Below, in pieces: positions 14,970 through 22,661 of a stretch of 64,000 nucleotides of DNA (positions are counted from its first letter, which is position 1; the number at the start of each line of letters is the position of its first letter). The translations under genes were made by a program, and so were the position numbers. Below the pieces are notes generated by a model. The model saw only the letters and a list, made by a program, of their open reading frames with translations, was not told the DNA's origin and did not search any database. The DNA comes from Streptomyces olivoverticillatus (GTDB lineage: Bacteria; Actinomycetota; Actinomycetes; Streptomycetales; Streptomycetaceae). The stretch lies in the NCBI RefSeq assembly GCF_014203555.1, contig NZ_JACHJH010000007.1:173140-237139 (forward strand), read 5' to 3'.

Positions 14970-15976
14970 CGGGTCCCCCGCTTGGCGTATTCGGCGAGTG
15001 TCTTGGCGTCGTCCTTGGTGACGATCTGCGGGCCGGTGAGGACCGGGCGGCCGCCGCCGAGCATGTCGCGGTTGTAGTGGTAGAGCCAGAGCAGGTCCAC
15101 GGCCTCGTAGCCCTGGAGGTAGGGGTCCTGGTCGACGGCGAAGCCCAGGGTGCCCTTCTGGAGTTCCTCCGCGACCGCGGCGTTGAGGTCGAAGGTGTCG
15201 ACCTCGGCCTTGCTGCCGGCCTGATCGGCGGCCTTCACGGCCGTGGGCGCGAAGGGGGCACCGAGGGTGACGACGGCGTCGATGTCCTTGTCGGACTGGA
15301 GCTTGGCCTCGATCGACGACTGCACGCCGGGCATGTTGGTGCCCTCGACGTAGAGGTTCTGCACATCGCCCTTGAAGGTCTTCTTCACGCCCTCGCAGCG
15401 CTGCTCGTGACCGACGTTGCCCTGCTCGTGGAGGACGCAGACGGCCTTCTTCTTGCCGCGCTTGTTGAGCTGCTCGCCGACGGCCTCGCCGGCGATGACC
15501 TCGTCCTGGCCGATGTGGGTGAGGGCGCCGAACTCCTTGGACTTGTCGGAGCCCGAGTTCACCGTGATCACCGGGATGCCGGCCTTCGTGGCCTTCGCCA
15601 CGACGTCCTTCATGGCGTCGGGCTTGGCGAGCGTGACGATCAGGCCGTCGACCTTCTGGTCGATCATGGCCTGGACGCTCTGCGCCTGCTTGTTCCCCTC
15701 GGCGTCGTGCGCATAGAGGAAGTTGATGTTGTCCTTGACGGCCGCCTGCTTGGCGCCCTTCTGGACGATGTCCCAGAAGTTGTCGCCATCGCCCGAGTGG
15801 GTGACCATCGCGAAGGTCCACCGGGGGGTGTCGACCGCCGCGCGACCCTGGGCGGCCTTGGCGGCCCGCTCCTCGGCGCGCTTGCCGCCCGTGCTGCTGC
15901 ACCCCGCCAGTGTGGCGCCGAGCACCGCTGCCAGCACGGCGCTCACCGCACGTACGCCTGTCCGAACCCTTGCCAC
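14966..15976 (-). CDS. Sugar-binding lipoprotein of ABC transporter
   Basis: A 336-residue periplasmic-binding-protein-type lipoprotein. The GTG at 15976 is preferred (AGAAGGG about 10 bases upstream) because it gives a compact signal peptide ending in the lipobox LAGC; the frame is open further upstream. The mature protein has the RbsB-like Peripla_BP_4 fold, with recognisable stretches VQAMIDQKVDGLIVTLAKPD and GIPVITVNSGS. It is the first gene of the binding protein-permease-ATPase operon. Ligand identity is not evident. Confidence 0.92.
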   Translation of the reverse strand: MARVRTGVRAVSAVLAAVLGATLAGCSSTGGKRAEERAAKAAQGRAAVDTPRWTFAMVTHSGDGDNFWDIVQKGAKQAAVKDNINFLYAHDAEGNKQAQSVQAMIDQKVDGLIVTLAKPDAMKDVVAKATKAGIPVITVNSGSDKSKEFGALTHIGQDEVIAGEAVGEQLNKRGKKKAVCVLHEQGNVGHEQRCEGVKKTFKGDVQNLYVEGTNMPGVQSSIEAKLQSDKDIDAVVTLGAPFAPTAVKAADQAGSKAEVDTFDLNAAVAEELQKGTLGFAVDQDPYLQGYEAVDLLWLYHYNRDMLGGGRPVLTGPQIVTKDDAKTLAEYAKRGTR

Positions 15977-16120
15977 GAGGACTTGCCCTTCTCGCTGTCT
16001 TTCACGGTGCGACCGGACCCGGTCCAGCGGGCCCAACCGCCCAAGTATCCGTCACCATCCGTCACCGCTGTCGGCCGGGGCGTCGGCGGTACGGCTGAGG
16101 GCTGCTGTCATGTGGGGGGA

Positions 16121-16150
16121 GTTCTAGTGGCGGACACCACACTCCGTCAA
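16121..16150 (-). promoter_or_regulatory. Probable promoter of the sugar ABC operon
   Basis: On the minus strand TTGACG (16150-16145) and TAGAAC (16126-16121) are separated by 18 bp, a good HrdB-type promoter. It implies a leader of about 135 nt. Confidence 0.5.
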
Positions 16151-16154
16151 GACT

Positions 16155-16166
16155 TTGTCCGAACAT
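16155..16166. promoter_or_regulatory. Putative GntR operator, transporter side
   Basis: TTGTCCGAACAT, nearly palindromic, lies directly upstream of the -35 of the transporter promoter. It differs by one base from the palindrome upstream of the GntR gene (16997-17008). Confidence 0.5.
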
Positions 16167-16197
16167 TCTTACTTCTGTGGGGCCACTTCTGCGAGGC

Positions 16198-16947
16198 TCA
16201 GGGGCGCGCCAGCAGCTGGAAGTCGAAGGAGTAGCGCGAGGCCCGGTAGAGGTGGGAGCCGAGCTCCACCGCGCGCCCCGTGTCGTCGAAGGTCGTCCGC
16301 TCCATCGTCAGCAGCGGCGCGCCCTCCGGCTCCGCCAGCAGCTCGCCCTCCGCGGCGGTGGCCGCGCGGGCGCCGACGGCCTGACGGGCGCTGTGCAGGG
16401 TGATGCCGGCCATGCGCATCAGCCGGTAGAGGCCGGTCTGCGAGAGCACGTCGCCCTCCAGGTCCAGGAGGCCGACCGGGAGGTGGTTGCGCAGGTGGGC
16501 CATGGGTTCGCCGTGCGAGAGGCGCAGCCGCTCGACGAGCACGACGTCGGCGCCCTCGGCGATTCCCAGGGCGGCGGCGACGGGCGCGGTGGCGGGCTCG
16601 ACGACATGGCGCAGCACCCGGGTGGCGGGCTTCTGGCCCGCCGTCTCCAGGTCGTCGTAGAGGCTGCTCAGCTCCAGCGGGCGCTTGATCTGGCTGTGCA
16701 CGACCTGCGTGCCCACGCCGCGGCGGCGCACGAGCAGCCCCTTGTCGACGAGCGACTGGATGGCCTGCCGCACGGTGGGCCGGGACAGCCCCAGCCGCCC
16801 GGCCAGGTCGATCTCGTTGCCGAGCAGGCTGCCGGGGGCGAGCTCACCCCGCTCGATGGCGGCTTCGAGCTGCTGGGACAGCTGGAAGTAGAGCGGGACC
16901 GGACTGCTGCGGTCGAGGGTGAACTGGAGGGGTTGGTGCGTCGCCAC
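16198..16947 (-). CDS. GntR/HutC-family regulator (UTRA domain)
   Basis: A 249-residue repressor. The winged HTH covers about residues 15-80 (PLYFQLSQQLEAAIERGELA to LSRPTVRQAIQSLVDKGLLV). The UTRA effector-binding domain covers about 95-245. The family binds inverted repeats of the type TNGTCNNGACNA and releases them on binding a sugar or sugar phosphate. The gene lies upstream of the sugar transporter in the same orientation, separated by a promoter region, which makes the transporter the likely target. Two matching palindromes support this. Confidence 0.9.
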   Translation of the reverse strand: MATHQPLQFTLDRSSPVPLYFQLSQQLEAAIERGELAPGSLLGNEIDLAGRLGLSRPTVRQAIQSLVDKGLLVRRRGVGTQVVHSQIKRPLELSSLYDDLETAGQKPATRVLRHVVEPATAPVAAALGIAEGADVVLVERLRLSHGEPMAHLRNHLPVGLLDLEGDVLSQTGLYRLMRMAGITLHSARQAVGARAATAAEGELLAEPEGAPLLTMERTTFDDTGRAVELGSHLYRASRYSFDFQLLARP

Positions 16948-16996
16948 GAAGGGAGCGTAGCCCCGCGACCAGATGACGGGAAGTCCGGAGGTTCGA

Positions 16997-17008
16997 TTGT
17001 CCGGACAT
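16997..17008. promoter_or_regulatory. Putative GntR operator, autoregulatory
   Basis: TTGTCCGGACAT contains the perfect 10-bp palindrome TGTCCGGACA (16998-17007). It lies about 50 bp upstream of the GntR start, in the gap after the P450 gene. Confidence 0.5.
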
Positions 17009-17029
17009 GGAACCGCCTCGAAGACTTTG

Positions 17030-18265
17030 CTAGAAGCGGACCGGGAGCCGGTGCGGGCCGCGGATCAGGAGCCCCTCCCGCCAGGTCAGCGAGTCGGGGT
17101 GCGCGTCCAGTGCGAGACCGGGGCACCGCTCCAGCAGCGAGCGGATCGCGATCTTCGCCTCCAGCCGGGCCAGCGGTGCGCCCAGGCAGTAGTGGATGCC
17201 GTGCCCGAAGGCGACGTGCCCGCGGGCGTCACGGCGGATGTCGAAGCGGTCGGGCTCGGCGAAGCGCGCCGGGTCGCGGTCGGCGTCCGAGAGGGCGACC
17301 AGCACCAGCTCTCCGCCACCGGGCACCACGGTGCCGCCGATCTCCACCGGCTCGGTGGTGAAGCGGTACGTGGAGGTCTCGACCGGACCGTCGTAGCGCA
17401 GCATCTCCTCCACCGCGTTGTCGAGCAGCCCGAAGTCCGCACGGAGGGCGGCCAGTTGCTCCGGGTGGCGCAGCAGCGCCAGCACGCCGTTGGATATCAG
17501 GTTCACGGTGGTCTCATGGCCCGCGACCAGGAGGATCCAGGCCATGCCCAGCAGCTCTTCGGGCGAGAGCCTGTCGCCGTCCTCGTCGGTGGTGCGAATG
17601 AGGGCGCTGAGCAGGTCGTCGCCGGGGCGCTCCCGCTTGGCGGCGACCAGCTCGGCGAGGTAGGCGGCCACCTCCGTGGCCGCGGTCATCTTCTCCTGCG
17701 GCGGGGCGGAGCCGACGGCCGTGTTGGACCAGTCGCGGAACGCCTCCTGGTCGAGGTCCGGCACGCCCAGCAGCTCGCAGATGACGCTCATGGGCAGCGG
17801 GAAGGACAGGGCTTCGACGAGGTCGGCACGGCGGCCGGGGCTCGCCAGCATCGCGTCGAGCAGGTCGTCGGTCATCTGCTGCACCCGCGGCGCCATCGAC
17901 TCCACGCGGCGCGGGGTGAACTCCTTGGTGACGAGCTTGCGCAGCCGCGTGTGCTGCGGCTGGTCGACGATCAGCATGTGCGGGCCGGAGGCGATGGGCG
18001 CGAGCCCGAAGCCCTCCGCGGCGTTCTGCCAGTCCTTAGCCAGCCGGGGGTCGGTGAGCGCGGCGCGCACTTCCTCGTGGCCCACGACCAGCCAGCACAC
18101 GGCGCCTTCGGGCATCCGCACCCGGTGCACCGGGCCCCGCTCGCGCAGCGTGGCGTAGACGTTGTACGGGTCGCGGGCGAACTCCCCGCCCATGGCGGCC
18201 AGATCGACGATGCCGTCCGCCTCACGGATCCCGTCCGGTGCGCCTGCTGTGGTCCCCATGGTCAT
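17030..18265 (-). CDS. Cytochrome P450 (CYP107-like)
   Basis: A 411-residue soluble bacterial P450. The I-helix motif AGHETT is at residues 248-253, the ExxR pair is Glu287/Arg290, and the heme ligand is Cys360 in FGHGIHYCLG. The whole protein resembles CYP107-type monooxygenases. No ferredoxin or reductase is adjacent, so electrons must come from elsewhere. Two starts (18265 and 18259) follow GGGGGG. Substrate is unknown; neither neighbour forms an obvious pathway with it. Confidence 0.92.
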   Translation of the reverse strand: MTMGTTAGAPDGIREADGIVDLAAMGGEFARDPYNVYATLRERGPVHRVRMPEGAVCWLVVGHEEVRAALTDPRLAKDWQNAAEGFGLAPIASGPHMLIVDQPQHTRLRKLVTKEFTPRRVESMAPRVQQMTDDLLDAMLASPGRRADLVEALSFPLPMSVICELLGVPDLDQEAFRDWSNTAVGSAPPQEKMTAATEVAAYLAELVAAKRERPGDDLLSALIRTTDEDGDRLSPEELLGMAWILLVAGHETTVNLISNGVLALLRHPEQLAALRADFGLLDNAVEEMLRYDGPVETSTYRFTTEPVEIGGTVVPGGGELVLVALSDADRDPARFAEPDRFDIRRDARGHVAFGHGIHYCLGAPLARLEAKIAIRSLLERCPGLALDAHPDSLTWREGLLIRGPHRLPVRF

Positions 18266-18387
18266 ACCCCCCAAGTGTTCGAAGTTCACACAGTAATGGG
18301 ACGGTGCCGACCGGTGTCCAACGGAATGAAATACTCCGGATGCCCCCGGCGCGGGCCGCGGTACGAGCGTGCCGGGCACCGCGCCCG

Positions 18388-19023
18388 CTACCCGCCGTGC
18401 GGCTCCGCGTCCGCCAGGCGGCCGAGCAGCTCACCGGCCCGCTTGGCGACCGAATCGCGGTCGCCGTCGGAGAGTTCGGCACCCATGCCGCAGGCCACGG
18501 CCCCGGCTGCGATCCAGTCGGGGGCGCTGTCGACGCTGATGCCGCCGCTGGGCACCAGCGCCGCCTGCGGCAGCTCCGCCCGGATCTCGCCGACCCAGTC
18601 CGGATGCCGGGCGGCGGCGGGGAAGAGTTTGAGCGCGTCCGCCCCCAGCTCCAGGGCGCGGAGGATCTCGGCCGGGGTGGCGACGCCCGGGAAGACGGGG
18701 ACGCCGTAGCGGTGGCCGGTGCGGATCACGGCGGGGTCCAGGCCGGGCGAGGCCAGGAAGCGCGCCCCGGCTTCGACCGCCATCCGCGCGGACGGCCCGT
18801 CGAGCACCGCGCCCGCCCCGATGACCGCCTCCTCGCCGACCTCGCGGGTCAAGGTGGCGATCGCCTCCAGGGCGAAGGGTGTGGTGAGGGATATCTCCAG
18901 GGTCGTGATCCCGGCGGAGAGCAGGGTGCCGGCCGTCACCGTGGCCTGGTCGTAGCTGTCGCCACGGACGAGGGCCACGATGCGCTGCGCCAGCGCGGCT
19001 CGGGTGATCTCCCAGCGGTACAC
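18388..19023 (-). CDS. eda: 2-dehydro-3-deoxy-phosphogluconate (KDPG/KHG) aldolase
   Basis: A 211-residue class I aldolase of the Entner-Doudoroff/sugar-acid type, cleaving KDPG or a related 2-keto-3-deoxy acid phosphate to pyruvate and an aldehyde. The Schiff-base lysine is in GADALKLFPA and the catalytic glutamate is in TLEISLTT. A GTG start at 19023 follows AAGGGCGG. No dehydratase (Edd) is adjacent, so it may serve sugar-acid degradation rather than a complete Entner-Doudoroff route. Confidence 0.88.
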   Translation of the reverse strand: MYRWEITRAALAQRIVALVRGDSYDQATVTAGTLLSAGITTLEISLTTPFALEAIATLTREVGEEAVIGAGAVLDGPSARMAVEAGARFLASPGLDPAVIRTGHRYGVPVFPGVATPAEILRALELGADALKLFPAAARHPDWVGEIRAELPQAALVPSGGISVDSAPDWIAAGAVACGMGAELSDGDRDSVAKRAGELLGRLADAEPHGG

Positions 19024-19353
19024 GGCAGTTCGCCGCCCTTCTCGGTGTGCGGTGTCAGCGGTGTCGTCCGTACGCCCACGGTGTGCGCGAGGGCCGCCCG
19101 GCGCCCTCAGCGGTGCGCGGCGCCGCGTGCGGGCAAGGCCCCGGCGCCCGAGGGCACTTGAGAACGTATGGGGCTCGGGCGCGGGGTGGCGGGCGGCGAA
19201 AGCGGCGCCCCCGGAGCGGAGCGACTTGATCATCGATGCCACTGACATCACCGAGTGCCTCCCCGAACGTCCTTATCCGGAAACGTTAACGGGAGCCACT
19301 GACAATCGGCCCGGTTGTGCGGCGGAGCGCCCTCCCCCGACACAAAAGAAGGA
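19024..19353. other. Intergenic region between KDPG aldolase and the RNase terminator
   Basis: It must contain the aldolase promoter on the minus strand. No convincing promoter pair, repeat or small gene was found. An A+T-richer patch at about 19270-19310 is the only visible feature. Confidence 0.45.
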
Positions 19354-19383
19354 AGTCCCGCCGTCGCGGAGGACGGCGGGACT
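19354..19383 (-). terminator. Rho-independent terminator of the RNase gene
   Basis: A perfect 12-bp stem (agtcccgccgtc and complement) with a 6-nt loop lies 40 bp after the RNase stop. On the minus strand it is followed by a T-rich run (ttccttctttt), a canonical intrinsic terminator. Confidence 0.9.
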
Positions 19384-19423
19384 CACGGTGGTCACAGCGA
19401 CCGGCAGCCGGTCAGCGGACGGT

Positions 19424-19846
19424 TCAGCAGCCGAAGTCGACCTTGTCGAAGGTCTGGTAGTGGTCGGCGGTGTAGTAGTCCTCGTGGTCCCCCTGGCCGG
19501 CGATGATCCGGCGGGTGCCGCGGGTCGGCGCGCCCGGGGTGATGACCGTGTACTCGTGGTAGTAGCTGCGCGACTGCTGCGGCAGGGCGCCTTCACGGTT
19601 GGTGAAGACGATCCCGTCCCGCGAGTACGGGAAGGGGCCGCCCTGGTCGATGAGGGTCAGCGTGTCGTGGGCCTGCGAGGGCAGCTCCGAGTAGCAGACG
19701 CTACCGGTGGACTCCAGGTTGACCGTCCGCACGGCGGCGGGCGCGGCGGTGGCGTGGGTGGCGGCCACGGCGGGGGTGCCGAGCAGGAGCGTCGAGGCCA
19801 GGGCAGCGAGCGCGCCGAAGCGCACCAGACGATGGGGGGTTGTCAT
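19424..19846 (-). CDS. Secreted guanyl-specific ribonuclease (RNase Sa type)
   Basis: A 140-residue exported RNase that cleaves RNA 3' of guanosine. A signal peptide (MTTPHRLV, hydrophobic core, about 30 residues) precedes a ~96-residue catalytic domain closely matching RNase Sa. The catalytic set is present: Glu in YYHEYTVITPG, the two Arg of TRGTRR and His in ADHYQTF. The two cysteines (GSVCYS and terminal FGC) match the single disulfide of RNase Sa. No barstar-like inhibitor gene is adjacent. Confidence 0.93.
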   Translation of the reverse strand: MTTPHRLVRFGALAALASTLLLGTPAVAATHATAAPAAVRTVNLESTGSVCYSELPSQAHDTLTLIDQGGPFPYSRDGIVFTNREGALPQQSRSYYHEYTVITPGAPTRGTRRIIAGQGDHEDYYTADHYQTFDKVDFGC

Positions 19847-19980
19847 GACCCCAGCATGACAAGGCATGCACCTGTCATGTCAACGCTAAACCTTAATGTT
19901 TCCCTGACGTTTACCCAGGTGAGAAGGGGGTGCGGTGATCCAAACCTCGCCGGTACCGGAATCTCGGAGAACCGGTTCTT

Positions 19981-20013
19981 TGCCTCAGAGGCAATTTTCT
20001 TGCCCGAGAGGCA
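19981..20013. promoter_or_regulatory. Twin operators of the XRE-cupin regulator
   Basis: Two imperfect 13-bp palindromes, TGCCTCAGAGGCA (19981-19993) and TGCCCGAGAGGCA (20001-20013), are spaced 20 bp centre to centre (two helical turns). The second overlaps the -35 region of the regulator promoter. Confidence 0.65.
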
Positions 20014-20029
20014 TGCAGCGGCCTATACC
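20000..20029 (+). promoter_or_regulatory. Promoter of the XRE-cupin regulator, leaderless transcript likely
   Basis: TTGCCC (20000-20005), 18-bp spacer, TATACC (20024-20029). The start codon begins 7 bases after the -10, and no ribosome site fits between, so the mRNA probably begins at the ATG. Confidence 0.55.
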
Positions 20030-20035
20030 GGAAGC

Positions 20036-20683
20036 ATGACGTCGCCACCCGAAGAATCCGGGCCCGCGGCCGCCGGCCCGGAGACCGAACTGCCCTCGAT
20101 GGCCCCGCAGCTGCGCGCCCTGCGCAGGAGCAGCGGGCTGACGCTGGAGGCCGCTGCGGCCCGGGCCGGGCTGTCGCCCGCGCACCTGTCGCGGCTGGAG
20201 ACCGGCCGCCGCACGCCGTCGCTGCCGATGCTGCTGGCCCTGGCGCGCATCTACGGAACCACGGTATCCGACCTGCTGGGCGAGGTGCCCGCCGAACGCG
20301 ATCCCATCGTGCGGGCGGACCGGATGGAGGCCCAGGAGGCGGGCGGCTGGACGTACTGGCAGGCCGGGGCGTCGGGCCGGGCCATGCAGGCGCTGCGGCT
20401 GCACGTACCGCCGGGGCGCGGCGGCCAGGAGGAACTGGTCCGCGTGCACCCGGGCGAGGAGTGGCTGTACGTCACGGACGGCCGGTTGCGGCTCACGCTG
20501 GGCGAGAGCTCCCATCTGCTCGGCCCCGGCGACGCCGCCCACTTCGACTCCCTCACCCCGCACCGCATCGCGGCCGTGTCGGCGGGAGGGGCGGACCTGC
20601 TGTTCATCCACACATTGATGCAGAGCGGCGCGGCCGGGCTGTGCCTGGGCGACGCCGCGGCGAACCGGAGGGGAATGCCGTGA
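20036..20683 (+). CDS. XRE-family regulator with C-terminal cupin domain
   Basis: A 215-residue repressor-type protein. The HTH spans about residues 25-80 (MAPQLRALRRSSGLTLEAAA, LSPAHLSRLETGRRTPSLPM). The cupin domain spans about 110-200 (VHPGEEWLYVTDGRLRLTLG, LGPGDAAHFDSLTPH) and likely senses a small ligand. The ATG at 20036 sits next to a strong -10, giving a leaderless message. Two matching operators overlap its promoter, so it is probably autoregulated. Its stop overlaps the GTG of a tiny membrane-protein gene, forming a two-gene unit common in Streptomyces. Confidence 0.9.
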   Translation: MTSPPEESGPAAAGPETELPSMAPQLRALRRSSGLTLEAAAARAGLSPAHLSRLETGRRTPSLPMLLALARIYGTTVSDLLGEVPAERDPIVRADRMEAQEAGGWTYWQAGASGRAMQALRLHVPPGRGGQEELVRVHPGEEWLYVTDGRLRLTLGESSHLLGPGDAAHFDSLTPHRIAAVSAGGADLLFIHTLMQSGAAGLCLGDAAANRRGMP

Positions 20684-20820
20684 GCGAGAACGCCAAGCAG
20701 TTCGTGGAAGAGGACCGGGCCCCGATGGGCATGACGGTCCGGGTCTTCATCTACCTCGTCGCCGTCCACTTCATCGTCGCCTTCTTCTTCCTCATCTTCT
20801 ATCTGGCGGGGGCGAAGTAG
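20680..20820 (+). CDS. Small single-span membrane protein (DUF6126-like)
   Basis: A 46-residue protein whose GTG start overlaps the regulator stop (GTGA). A hydrophilic N-terminus (VSENAKQFVEEDRAP) precedes one transmembrane helix (VFIYLVAVHFIVAFFFLIFY). Its invariable pairing with an XRE-cupin gene suggests DUF6126, a family name recalled from memory. Function is unknown; membrane location and translational coupling suggest that it works with the regulator. Confidence 0.8.
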   Translation: MSENAKQFVEEDRAPMGMTVRVFIYLVAVHFIVAFFFLIFYLAGAK

Positions 20821-20845
20821 CCGCGCGCTGGCTACGCTGGCGCTC

Positions 20846-21505
20846 ATGGCCCGTACCGCCGAGGACGTCCTCGCCGATGCCATCCGGCAGCTGGCACCCG
20901 ACGCCGCAGCCAATCCTCTGGTGCCGCTCCTCGCCTCCGGCGAGGCGCCCCGCGAGGCCGTCGCGGCCTTCGCCCTGGAGCAGCACCACATCATCGACGG
21001 CGACCGCCGCAGCTTCCTGCACCTGGCGGAGCGGGCGTCGGACGGCCGGCCTGCCGCTGCCGCCTTCTTCACCGGCCTCGCCCAGGGCGAGAGCCTGGCG
21101 CTGGAGGAGCTCGGTGCACTGACGGCGGCCTGCGGCCTGGACGAGGAGGCGGTGCAGGCCTACGAACCACGGGCCGGGTGCCAGGCCTATCCGGCGTACG
21201 TCGCCTGGCTGGCGCTGGGCGCCGGGCCCGCGGACGTGGTGGTGGCGCTGACCGCCAACTTCGCCGCCTGGGGCGGCTACTGCGCGGCCGTCGGCCGGGC
21301 GCTGCGCGAGCACTACGGCTTCGACGACCGGGCGTGCGGCTTCTTCGACTTCTTCGCCGAGCCCGACCCCGCGGTCGGCGAGGCGGCGCTGGCCGCGGTG
21401 CGGGAGGGGCTGGCGGACGGCGGGCTGCGCGAGCCGCCGGCGCATCGCTACGGCCGGCTGCTCCAGGAGTACGAGCTGATGTTCTGGAAGACGCTGGCGG
21501 GCTGA
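20846..21505 (+). CDS. TenA/PqqC-type (heme-oxygenase-fold) protein
   Basis: A 219-residue all-helical protein with features of the TenA/THI-4/PqqC superfamily, such as FALEQHHIIDGDRRSFLHLAER near the N-terminus and a Glu-rich C-terminal helix (RYGRLLQEYELMFWKTL). True TenA enzymes hydrolyse thiamine breakdown products; this divergent member lacks obvious thiamine-gene neighbours, so catalysis is unproven. It begins 25 bp after the small membrane protein. TACGCT eight bases before the ATG and the lack of a ribosome site suggest a possible leaderless start. Confidence 0.65.
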   Translation: MARTAEDVLADAIRQLAPDAAANPLVPLLASGEAPREAVAAFALEQHHIIDGDRRSFLHLAERASDGRPAAAAFFTGLAQGESLALEELGALTAACGLDEEAVQAYEPRAGCQAYPAYVAWLALGAGPADVVVALTANFAAWGGYCAAVGRALREHYGFDDRACGFFDFFAEPDPAVGEAALAAVREGLADGGLREPPAHRYGRLLQEYELMFWKTLAG

Positions 21506-21512
21506 CGACGGC

Positions 21513-22661
21513 TCACGCGCCCCGCAGCCGCCGCTCCCCCTCCTTCGTCAACGAGCCGTGGACGCGCAGCCGGGCGACGCCGCCGTCCGGGTAGATGTCC
21601 AGCCTCACGTGTGTGGCCGCCGGAGCGCCGGTCAGGGTGAAGCGGTGCACCGCGTCCGGCTGGAGGCGGGTGCGCGGCAGCAGGGGGGTCCAGCCGGTGG
21701 TGTGGTCCCCCGGGTCCGCGCCGGTGGTGGCGTCGAGGCCCCACAGCTCGGCCCAGCCCGCGGCGTTGCCCTTGTAGCAGCCCGTGTCGATCTCGACGGC
21801 GCGGGGCACGGACTGCCCGGCGAGGCGGTAGCGCACCCAGTCGTGGCCCCGGTCGCGGCGGCGGCGGGTCTCCCAGCCGTCGTCCATCTTGCGGGAGCGG
21901 CCGGGGTGGATGCCGTTGGCCGGGGAGGAGTAGAAGCGGTCGGAGGCGTCCTCGGCGTGGCCGCCGTTCTCCAGCGCGGCGAGGTCGAAGGTGCCCAGCG
22001 CCGCGAGCCAGGCGGGGTCGGGGGCGGCCTCGCCGTGCACGCGCAGCCGGGCGATGCCGCCGTCGGGGTACTGGCTGAGCCGCAGGTGGGTGAAGCACTC
22101 GGCGGAGTCGACGGTGAAGCCGTTGGCCGCGTGGCCGCCGATGCGCGTGCGCGGCACGAGGACGGTCCAGGCGACGCCGTCCGCGAGCAGTTCCTCGGGC
22201 GAGGGGGTGCCCGGCATCCGGATGCCCTCGATGCCGACGGCATGGGGGTAGTTGCCGCGGAAGTGGGCGGTGTCGACGACCACGCCCCGTACGACGCCGG
22301 GGACGCCGAGGCGGATCAGCGCCCAGTCGTGGTCCTCGGCGGCGGGGTGCGGGGTGCAGGCGTCGGCGCCGCGGCGCCGCCGGGTCTCCCAGCCGTCCAT
22401 GATCTTGCCCTTGTGCCCGAAGGCCTCCGGGTCGAAGCGGGCGGGGCCGGGGGTGAGCAGGTTCTCGCGCTCGGCGAAGAACTCGTCGTTGGCGGCGAGC
22501 ACCGCGGCGCCCAGCCGCCGGTCGGCGAGATCGGGCAGGCGGGTGAAGGGGAAGTCGGCGGTCCGGTAGTCGGCGTAGGGGTCGCCGCCGGGATACGGGC
22601 GGGCGTCGCCGGTGAAGGAACCGTTGAAGGAAGGGGTGCCGGATATGACATGGGTGCTCAT
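21513..22661 (-). CDS. alc: Allantoicase
   Basis: A 382-residue enzyme hydrolysing allantoate to ureidoglycolate and urea. It has the internal duplication of the family: each half carries a beta-jelly-roll with repeated KIMDGWETRRRR / KMDDGWETRRRR and QYPDGGIARLRVHG / IYPDGGVARLRVHG. The ATG overlaps the allB stop by ATGA, so the two genes are cotranscribed and coupled. Cytoplasmic. It is the second step after allantoinase. Confidence 0.95.
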   Translation of the reverse strand: MSTHVISGTPSFNGSFTGDARPYPGGDPYADYRTADFPFTRLPDLADRRLGAAVLAANDEFFAERENLLTPGPARFDPEAFGHKGKIMDGWETRRRRGADACTPHPAAEDHDWALIRLGVPGVVRGVVVDTAHFRGNYPHAVGIEGIRMPGTPSPEELLADGVAWTVLVPRTRIGGHAANGFTVDSAECFTHLRLSQYPDGGIARLRVHGEAAPDPAWLAALGTFDLAALENGGHAEDASDRFYSSPANGIHPGRSRKMDDGWETRRRRDRGHDWVRYRLAGQSVPRAVEIDTGCYKGNAAGWAELWGLDATTGADPGDHTTGWTPLLPRTRLQPDAVHRFTLTGAPAATHVRLDIYPDGGVARLRVHGSLTKEGERRLRGA

